7,865 nt of DNA from Nitrospirota bacterium (lineage in GTDB: Bacteria; Nitrospirota; JAOUDF01). The stretch spans positions 1-7,865 of the forward strand of contig JAOUDF010000118.1 of the NCBI GenBank assembly GCA_029859385.1, read 5' to 3'. Below are positions 1-4,869 of the stretch, in pieces. The notes under the pieces are model-generated. The model made no database searches and was not told the origin of the DNA. It saw only the letters and a list, made by a program, of their open reading frames with translations. The number at the start of each line of letters is the position of its first letter. Position 1 is the first letter of the stretch. Both the position numbers and the translations under genes were made by a program.

Positions 1-680
1 AGGATATTGAACAACTGGCAAACCTGGAAGTGCGGTGGGCGGTGCAGAAATGGGAGGATAAAGATGGAAATCCTCGCTCTATTCTGACCACCATCGACGG
101 AGCTATCCGGCGTCTGGAAGAGCTCCTGAAGAATTTCTCGCCCACGGCTGAGCGTTATTCGCTGCTGGGAAGCGCCTTCAAGCACAGAGCCCGTGTCGAT
201 GTAAAGGACAGGGGAATATCCCTGAAAAAAATGAGCGACGCTTACGAAGAAGGGTACGCGCTTTCATTGAGGTCGGGGAGCCTTAATCCATACCCGCTGC
301 TCAACAAACTCGCAGGTGATCTGGCCATCGCGTGGCACAAAGGGAAGGCACCATCGAAGGCCGAGGTCGATCAACTCCGCAAGGTTCTCGATGAAGCGAG
401 GCCGAAAGTTCTTCAACTCAGTGCGGTGAAGAAGGATTTCTGGCATGCGGTTTATCCCGTCGACCTTGAGTTGTTGAGTGTATTGTTGAGCGGTGCGCCG
501 AGTGAGACCCGCATGAATGAACTTGCCGACAGCTACAATGAATTGAAGAAGCTGAGCAATCCAAGGGATTTTGAGTCGGTAGTCGACCAGTTTGACTATC
601 TGATAGAAATGGCGGAGAAGAACACGAAAGTCTCCAATGCGCTGGTAAGGCTGAAGAAGAAGGTTGAAAAGAGTTCCTAG
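1..680 (+). CDS. C-terminal part of a TPR-type helical protein (5' truncated by window edge)
   Basis: The frame is open from the first complete codon at base 3 (reading DIEQLANLEVRW...) to the TAG at 678-680, so 225 residues of a longer protein are seen. The GTG at 30 is an internal codon, not a convincing start. The visible part is almost wholly helical, rich in Leu, Lys and Glu. A TPR-like segment lies near visible residues 47-60 (PTAERYSLLGSAFK), followed by PYPLLNKLAGDLAIAW near 98-113. From memory, this TAERYSLLGSA-type segment occurs in the C-terminal TPR region of large bacterial proteins carrying CHAT-protease or similar N-terminal domains; the N-terminus that would settle this is outside the window. 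Its stop lies 19 bases before the ATG of the next gene, so the three genes are probably co-transcribed. A scaffold or partner role for the TIR protein downstream is inference. Confidence 0.7.
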   Translation, partial: DIEQLANLEVRWAVQKWEDKDGNPRSILTTIDGAIRRLEELLKNFSPTAERYSLLGSAFKHRARVDVKDRGISLKKMSDAYEEGYALSLRSGSLNPYPLLNKLAGDLAIAWHKGKAPSKAEVDQLRKVLDEARPKVLQLSAVKKDFWHAVYPVDLELLSVLLSGAPSETRMNELADSYNELKKLSNPRDFESVVDQFDYLIEMAEKNTKVSNALVRLKKKVEKSS

Positions 681-686
681 AAAAGC

Positions 687-693
687 AGGAGGT
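687..693 (+). promoter_or_regulatory. Shine-Dalgarno site that fixes the start of the 53-aa ORF
   Basis: AGGAGGT lies six bases before the ATG at 700. This near-perfect site favours the ATG at 700 over the in-frame ATG at 664, which lies inside the preceding gene and has no such site. Confidence 0.7.
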
Positions 694-699
694 GTCCCG

Positions 700-861
700 A
701 TGCACAGTATAATGATCGTCGCCCGCAGGGGCGACGGAATTGGGGTCGATAGGGTGGCAGCGCGGTTTAGAAAAAGACTGGGAAGTGAAAACGTCCTTAT
801 TGCCTTCGATCCAGCGCACAGGCGGGGCGTGCCTAGAGTTATTTCTGAAGGAGGGATTTAA
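700..861 (+). CDS. 53-aa small protein resembling the first third of a TIR domain
   Basis: The start is ATG at 700, behind a strong AGGAGGT. The stop TAA at 859-861 shares one base with the next ATG (TAATG), so translation of the next gene may be coupled to it. The product begins MHSIMIVARRGDGIG and continues through RVAARFRKRLGSENVLIAFD. Laid against the TIR protein encoded next (GVFINYRRDD ... GRISDRLSAHFGRDRVFMDV), it has the same order: a hydrophobic first strand, an RR-x-D motif, an amphipathic helix with R-L/F spacing, then a G-x-x-x-V strand. It ends before the region that carries the catalytic Glu in TIR NADases, so it cannot be an enzyme on its own. It may be the remnant of a duplicated TIR gene, or a small partner that pairs with a TIR domain. 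The TIR resemblance is my own alignment by eye. The ORF's last codons also encode the next gene's ribosome binding site, so a purely coupling leader role is possible. Confidence 0.55.
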   Translation: MHSIMIVARRGDGIGVDRVAARFRKRLGSENVLIAFDPAHRRGVPRVISEGGI

Positions 862-2039
862 TGGGGGGCGTGTTCATCAATTACCGGCGCGACGACGCCA
901 AGGCCGAAGCAGGGCGGATTTCTGACCGTCTCAGCGCCCATTTCGGCAGGGACCGTGTTTTTATGGACGTGGCGGGAGGTATTGCGCCGGGCCAGGAGTT
1001 CGATCAGGTTATCGAGAAGGCGGTGGCTTCAAGCAATGCGCTGGTGGTCGTCATCGGCAAGCAGTGGCTTACGGTTGCCGACGCCGAAGGACGGCGCAGG
1101 ATCGACGACCCGGAGGATTACGTCCGCATGGAGATCGTTTCGGCACTGAACAGGGGCAAGACAGTAATCCCCGTGCTGGTGCAGGATGCGGTTATGCCGA
1201 CGGCGGAGCAGCTTCCTGACGACCTCGACAGATTGTCAAAAAAACAGGCGCTGGAGATGAGCGATAACCGCTGGGATTACGACAGCGGGCAACTGATAAA
1301 GGCCCTGGAAATGGGAGGTGTCGAGCCGGCGGTGAAACGTCCTGAAAGAGTGGAAACGCCGGAGACTGTCGAGGCTGAGCGCCCTGCTTCGACACTGAAG
1401 GTCAGTTGGAAGGGTATTGTCGGTGTTGTCATGGCAGTGTTGCTGATGGGGTTGTTTGGCGAAGGTGGGCTCGATCAGGAAGAGAACCTTGGTGGAATGG
1501 TGCTTGGCCTTGCAGCTCTGGGATTTGGTGTCGCTGCCTTGTTTGACGTGAAGCAGAAGAAAGCAAAGGGGCGGGGGGTGGCCATCGCCGGCATGGTGCT
1601 GGGAGGCTTTATGGCCCTCGCCTTTATCGGGCAGATGTCGACCGGTGGGCAGGCCGATCCGCCTGTAATCACAACTCCTCCTCTTTCGGTCATGCCGACT
1701 CCGGCGCCGTCTCTTCCTGCCGCTCCGGTGGCTCCGGCTCCTGAACCAGGGGCGTTCCGCTCTGCGAATATCAGCGGGTCGTGGCGAGGACCGGATGGAT
1801 TCTATGTCTTTCAACAATCCGGTAACGAAGTGATCTTCGAGTTGTATACCTGGAATCAGGTGCTTATTGCTCAAGGTGCCGGGATCATTGAAGGAGGTAT
1901 GGTAGAAATAGAATATGTCCGAATGGATAATACGGGCGGAGCTGCGACCCTTCAGGTTTCCAGGGACGGGCGGCAAATGACGGGGAGCTATCAAAACCTG
2001 GTGACAGGCGAGACGGGGGCCGTGGTTCTGGTCAGATGA
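861..2039 (+). CDS. TIR-domain membrane protein with three TM segments and an exported C-terminal domain
   Basis: This protein has 392 residues; its ATG at 861 follows AAGGAGGG (848-855). Residues 1-150 are a bacterial TIR domain: first strand with YRRDD (8-12), GRDRVFMDV (29-37), LVVVIGKQWL (61-70), RRRIDDPEDYVRMEI (78-92), TVIPVLV (101-107) and KKQALEMSDNRWDYD (127-141). E91, in DYVRMEI, sits where the catalytic Glu of TIR NADases is expected. Hydrophobic segments lie near 183-200, 209-228 and 238-257. The last two, joined by KQKKAKGRGVAIAGMVLGG, resemble the DUF4190-type hairpin. The basic KQKKAKGR loop favours a cytoplasmic position, which puts the TIR domain inside and the Pro/Ala-rich linker (267-297) plus the C-terminal domain (about 303-392, starting ISGSWRGPDG) outside. 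That last domain has alternating beta-strand character. Membrane-tethered NAD+ cleavage or signalling triggered from the envelope is a reasonable inference; no activity can be read from sequence alone. Confidence 0.88.
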   Translation: MGGVFINYRRDDAKAEAGRISDRLSAHFGRDRVFMDVAGGIAPGQEFDQVIEKAVASSNALVVVIGKQWLTVADAEGRRRIDDPEDYVRMEIVSALNRGKTVIPVLVQDAVMPTAEQLPDDLDRLSKKQALEMSDNRWDYDSGQLIKALEMGGVEPAVKRPERVETPETVEAERPASTLKVSWKGIVGVVMAVLLMGLFGEGGLDQEENLGGMVLGLAALGFGVAALFDVKQKKAKGRGVAIAGMVLGGFMALAFIGQMSTGGQADPPVITTPPLSVMPTPAPSLPAAPVAPAPEPGAFRSANISGSWRGPDGFYVFQQSGNEVIFELYTWNQVLIAQGAGIIEGGMVEIEYVRMDNTGGAATLQVSRDGRQMTGSYQNLVTGETGAVVLVR

Positions 2040-2055
2040 GCAGAGGAATGAGGCA

Positions 2056-2139
2056 ATGAGCGGTATCTTCATCTTCAGAGTGCAAATTCGAGTATGTCCG
2101 AGCCCTGCCAGGCCGCTGGCGGGCGGGGGCTGTCGATGA
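2056..2139 (+). CDS. 27-aa ORF with a TIR-like first six residues; possible decayed TIR gene
   Basis: The ORF starts ATG at 2056, eight bases after AGAGGA (2042-2047) and only 16 bases after the TIR gene's stop; it ends TGA at 2137-2139. It begins MSGIFIFR; MSGIFI followed by SYRR is a common opening of bacterial TIR proteins. Downstream of residue 6 the similarity is lost in this frame, and I could not restore it convincingly in the other frames. Given the intact TIR gene and the TIR-like mini-ORF before it, this may be the start of a third TIR gene that has decayed. A chance short ORF is the alternative. Confidence 0.25.
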   Translation: MSGIFIFRVQIRVCPSPARPLAGGGCR

Positions 2140-2220
2140 GAATGGGTGGAAAGAGGACAAATGCCATTGAAAGAGCTTTCGCCATACCAGGCAGCCCGGG
2201 TAAAGTGCTTATTGAGAACG

Positions 2221-2235
2221 GTGGCATGCTGCCAT
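2221..2235 (+). terminator. Weak hairpin, possible end of the TIR cassette transcript
   Basis: TGGCA (2222-2226), loop TGC, TGCCA (2230-2234), with one flanking G-T pair; an AT-rich stretch (ATTTGCTTATTTATA) follows. The stem is short and there is no clean T-run, so this is a weak intrinsic terminator candidate at best. Confidence 0.2.
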
Positions 2236-2250
2236 ATTTGCTTATTTATA

Positions 2251-2279
2251 TTGACTTTAATCGCTTGAAAGTATATCAA
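2251..2279 (+). promoter_or_regulatory. Candidate sigma-70 promoter for the binding-protein/sensor unit
   Basis: TTGACT (2251-2256, five of six bases of the -35 consensus), a 17-base spacer, then TATCAA (2274-2279, four of six for the -10). It sits in the AT-rich part of the spacer and would give an untranslated leader of roughly 105-110 bases before the ATG at 2394. Confidence 0.4.
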
Positions 2280-2393
2280 TCATCGCTATCTTATTTGGTA
2301 ATCTCTCTTAATTGGTTTTCAGCAGATGCCGATAGCTTCTAAAGGTGAGCGCTTATCAGTTTTCTGAGACGTTCTTGCAAGAGCCGGTAATAC

Positions 2394-3362
2394 ATGAGGT
2401 ATGCTTTGTTCCGCCGATCCCTTTTATTCCTTTTTTTCGCCTTTCTGACCCTGTTATCCGCCTGCGTCAGAGAGCCATCTCAACCGTTGCGCGTAGGAAC
2501 TAATATCTGGCCGGGGTACGAGCCGTTATATCTTGCTGCTGAACTTGGATATTACAAGGACACCCCTATCCGCTTGATCCAATATCCGTCTTCCACGGAG
2601 GTGATGCGAGCCTTTCAGTCGGGCCTCCTGGAGGTGGCGGCCCTGACGGTGGATGAAGTCCTTATGGTAAAGGATCGGGGATTTGATCCCCAGATCGTCG
2701 TTGTAACCGATTTTTCCAATGGTGCGGACGTGATTTTAGGACGATCCGGTACGAGGACGCTCCATGACCTGAAAGGGAAGAAGATTGGTGTCGAATCTAC
2801 GGCCCTCGGTGCCTTTTTCTTGACGCGGGCACTGGAGAAAGAGGGCATTCCCATCGATACAATTACTCCGGTACCTCTGGAGTTGAGCGATCATGAAGAG
2901 GCGTTCATGAAAGGGAAAGTTGATGGTCTTGTGACGTTCCCTCCGGTAAGCAGCAATCTAAAAGATAAAGGAGCGGTTCTGCTGTTTGACAGCTCGCGGA
3001 TTCCGGGTGAGATTGTGGATGTTCTTGTCGTGCGAAAATCGGAAATGGAAAAACATGCGGAATGCCTCGAAGCGTTGCGGAACGGTTGGTTCAGGGCGGT
3101 TGAGTACCTCAAAAGCAATCCCGACGATGCCGCGAAAAAGGCGGCCCCCCGCGAGAAGTTTACACCACAACAGTTTCTCGATTCACTCAAGGGGATTCAT
3201 ATCCCTGACAGGGAGGAGTATTCGGCCATGGCGGACGGACGAGACGTCAGCCTCCGGGACAGCATGGAGCGCCTTAATCGAATGATGGTTTCCAAAGGTC
3301 TGGTGCGGCGTCTGCAGAATCCGGTACCCTTTGTTCCCATCGACGCTCTTAAGAACAGGTAA
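2394..3362 (+). CDS. NMT1/SsuA-type solute-binding lipoprotein
   Basis: This protein has 322 residues. The N-terminus is a lipoprotein signal peptide: RR near the start, a hydrophobic stretch (9-20), then the lipobox LSAC with Cys24 as the predicted lipidated residue; Val at +2 does not suggest inner-membrane retention. The mature part has marks of the NMT1/THI5-like family of periplasmic binding proteins (nitrate, sulfonate, taurine, pyrimidine precursors): GTNIWPGYEPLYLAAELGYY (35-54), FQSGLLEVAALTVDE (74-88), then TLHDLKGKKIGVESTALGAF (122-141), which marks the second-lobe entry. Length is normal for the family. The ligand cannot be told from sequence. An in-frame TAA just upstream (2388-2390) makes the ATG at 2394 the first possible start; its ribosome binding site is weak. 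No permease or ATPase gene is adjacent. Only eight bases separate it from the HAMP-PAS sensor gene, so I infer that it presents its ligand to that sensor rather than to a transporter. Confidence 0.88.
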   Translation: MRYALFRRSLLFLFFAFLTLLSACVREPSQPLRVGTNIWPGYEPLYLAAELGYYKDTPIRLIQYPSSTEVMRAFQSGLLEVAALTVDEVLMVKDRGFDPQIVVVTDFSNGADVILGRSGTRTLHDLKGKKIGVESTALGAFFLTRALEKEGIPIDTITPVPLELSDHEEAFMKGKVDGLVTFPPVSSNLKDKGAVLLFDSSRIPGEIVDVLVVRKSEMEKHAECLEALRNGWFRAVEYLKSNPDDAAKKAAPREKFTPQQFLDSLKGIHIPDREEYSAMADGRDVSLRDSMERLNRMMVSKGLVRRLQNPVPFVPIDALKNR

Positions 3363-3370
3363 ATCATCAA

Positions 3371-4768
3371 ATGAAATATAATCTGCGGCATAGCATCCCC
3401 ATTCTGCTGTTCCTGTTTCTCTGTATCAGCGCGGTTATCCATTTGTGGTACATGATCTCCAACGGTCATGAACTCGCCTTAAGGGCAGCCCAATCCCAGG
3501 CGGAGCTGAGGGGAAAGGAAATGGCCAACCTTATGCAGCACATGCTTGAGCGTGACGACAAACTGGGCATTCAAAAGGAGATAAGCTGGGCAGCCAGCGA
3601 TACCAGCCTTGAAACCATACTCTTTATCAGCGATACCGATAATATCCTTTTTGCATTAGATTACCGCTTTACCGACCGGAATGTCAGGGAGGTGATTGAC
3701 GACCAGTCGTACGGGGTTATTAAAGATGTGCGCACCAGGGGGGGGCACGCCTCCAGGGTTGACGCAGATGCGCATCGGCTCTGGAATGCCTTCCCAATAG
3801 ACCTTCCACCCAGGCCGGGAGAACTTCGTTCCCTGCGGTCCGGTGTACTTTTCCTCGAGCATGACTATTCACGGACAGCGCAGATGGAACTCGCCAGAGG
3901 ATTCAGGGAGTTCTACGGATTTATGGTGTTCCTTGTTGTTTTCTGCGTTGGCATATGGCTGGTACTGCGGGTTTTTCTTGTCGAGCGGGTCGAAGAGATT
4001 GTCGATGCAACAAGGCGCTTTGCAGCAGGCAACCTTTCGGCCCGTTCCCTAGTCAGTGGGGATGATGAACTTGCGCAAACGGGCAGGGCCTTTAACGAAA
4101 TGGCTGAAAGGATTGAGGCAGCTACCGCGGGAATTATCAAGAAGGGTGAGGAACGCTTTGAGCTGGCCCTGCGTGGGGCGGATCTCGGTATGTGGGACTG
4201 GGAGATAAAGACAGGGGCAATGTTCTTCAGTCAGAGATGGATTGAAATGCTTGGGTATGCGAGAGAAGAGCTGCAACCTCATATTGCCGCCTGGGAGAAT
4301 CTTATCCATCCCGATGACAGGGCAGAGGTAGTGCAGGGCATGAACAGGTGTTATGAAGGCACTGACACGACGTATCAAGGCGAATACCGCATGCAGAACA
4401 AGGTCGGCAAGTGGGTATGGGTTTACGTCAGCGGCCGCGTCATGGAGTGGGATCAGGAGAAAAAGCCGCTGAGAATGCTGGGGACGACCCTTGATATTAC
4501 CGAGCGCAAGGCGTGGGAAAAGGCCCGCGAGAACATGATCGCCAAACTCCAGGAGGCTTTGTGCAATGTGAAGACCCTGAAGGGGCTAGTGCCTGTCTGT
4601 GCATGGTGCCACAAGGTAAGGGACGACCAGGGCTACTGGCAGGAGTTGACGGCCTTTATTCATGAGCACACCGAGGCCGACATAAGCCACGGTATCTGCC
4701 CGGAATGCGCGAACAAGGAGCGGGCAGAATTCACGAAAAAAAGTGACGCAAAGGTCGACCCTTCCTGA
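3371..4768 (+). CDS. Two-TM HAMP-PAS sensor protein with Cys-rich C-terminal tail
   Basis: This protein has 465 residues. TM1 is at about 8-28, a periplasmic part runs from about 29 to 181, and TM2 lies at about 182-204. A HAMP linker follows at about 201-254 (VDATRRFAAGNLSAR, DELAQTGRAFNEMAERI). A PAS_3-type PAS/PAC domain spans about 261-380 (GMWDWEIKTG, MLGYAREEL, LIHPDDR, GTTLDITERK). The tail (381-450) is a short coiled segment, NVKTLKGLVPVCAWCHKVRD, and then HGICPECANK, giving C410-x2-C413 and C443-x2-C446, a likely metal site. This tail recurs in PAS proteins of Geobacter relatives, but I know no assigned function. There is no histidine kinase, GGDEF, EAL or methyl-accepting domain, so its output must go through a partner or the Cys tail. 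The gene starts eight bases after the binding-protein stop, with an AGG overlapping that stop as the ribosome binding site, so the pair is almost surely one transcript. An 8-G run falls in the periplasmic part. Confidence 0.87.
   Translation: MKYNLRHSIPILLFLFLCISAVIHLWYMISNGHELALRAAQSQAELRGKEMANLMQHMLERDDKLGIQKEISWAASDTSLETILFISDTDNILFALDYRFTDRNVREVIDDQSYGVIKDVRTRGGHASRVDADAHRLWNAFPIDLPPRPGELRSLRSGVLFLEHDYSRTAQMELARGFREFYGFMVFLVVFCVGIWLVLRVFLVERVEEIVDATRRFAAGNLSARSLVSGDDELAQTGRAFNEMAERIEAATAGIIKKGEERFELALRGADLGMWDWEIKTGAMFFSQRWIEMLGYAREELQPHIAAWENLIHPDDRAEVVQGMNRCYEGTDTTYQGEYRMQNKVGKWVWVYVSGRVMEWDQEKKPLRMLGTTLDITERKAWEKARENMIAKLQEALCNVKTLKGLVPVCAWCHKVRDDQGYWQELTAFIHEHTEADISHGICPECANKERAEFTKKSDAKVDPS
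3738..3745 (+). repeat. G8 homopolymer inside the sensor gene
   Basis: Eight consecutive G bases encode part of R123-G124-G125 in the periplasmic domain. Runs of this length can slip during replication or be miscounted in sequencing; the frame is intact here. Confidence 0.9.
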
Positions 4769-4869
4769 GATAACAGAGATCCCGGCAGCCATAAATAAAC
4801 TTGCACGCACTTGCCTTCATAAAGTAACGTATCCCGTCTTTTAATTCCGTTCACCCCTCAGAATCTCGC
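4769..4869. other. Spacer before hrpB; weak promoter candidate only
   Basis: No good hairpin terminator is visible after the sensor gene. TTCATA (4816-4821), an 18-base spacer and TTTAAT (4840-4845) could form a weak sigma-70 promoter for hrpB, leaving a leader under 25 bases. No clear Shine-Dalgarno site precedes the ATG at 4870. Confidence 0.3.

Larger units (their letters stand above)
2040..2393. other. Intergenic region between the TIR cassette and the binding-protein gene
   Basis: About 350 bases without a well-supported full-length gene. The first 110 bases are GC-rich and hold the 27-codon ORF and a GC hairpin (arms 2104-2111 and 2116-2123). From about 2220 the sequence becomes AT-rich and carries a short hairpin and a plausible promoter. 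An 82-codon frame at 2094-2342 has no ribosome binding site and a composition unlike its neighbours, so I do not call it. Confidence 0.6.

Noticed and set aside
664..699. Upstream ATG at 664 as the start of the small TIR-like gene
   Set aside because: It lies inside the preceding gene without a ribosome binding site, while the ATG at 700 has AGGAGGT at ideal spacing; TIR similarity also begins after 700.
2104..2123. GC-rich 8-bp stem (one G-T pair) after the TIR gene as a terminator
   Set aside because: It is followed by a G-rich stretch and no T-run, so it does not fit an intrinsic terminator.
1236..2279. 347-codon open frame on the - strand opposite the TIR gene
   Set aside because: It mirrors the GC-rich TIR gene. 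Its product is rich in Arg, His, Ser and Pro without domain character, and the + strand gene is clearly real.
2094..2342. 82-codon + strand frame in the intergenic region
   Set aside because: No ribosome binding site, no recognisable domain, and it crosses from GC-rich to AT-rich DNA and over the likely promoter.
2673..2692. GGGGAT-TTG-ATCCCC palindrome as an operator
   Set aside because: It lies inside the binding-protein coding sequence with no promoter nearby, and is explained by codon choice.
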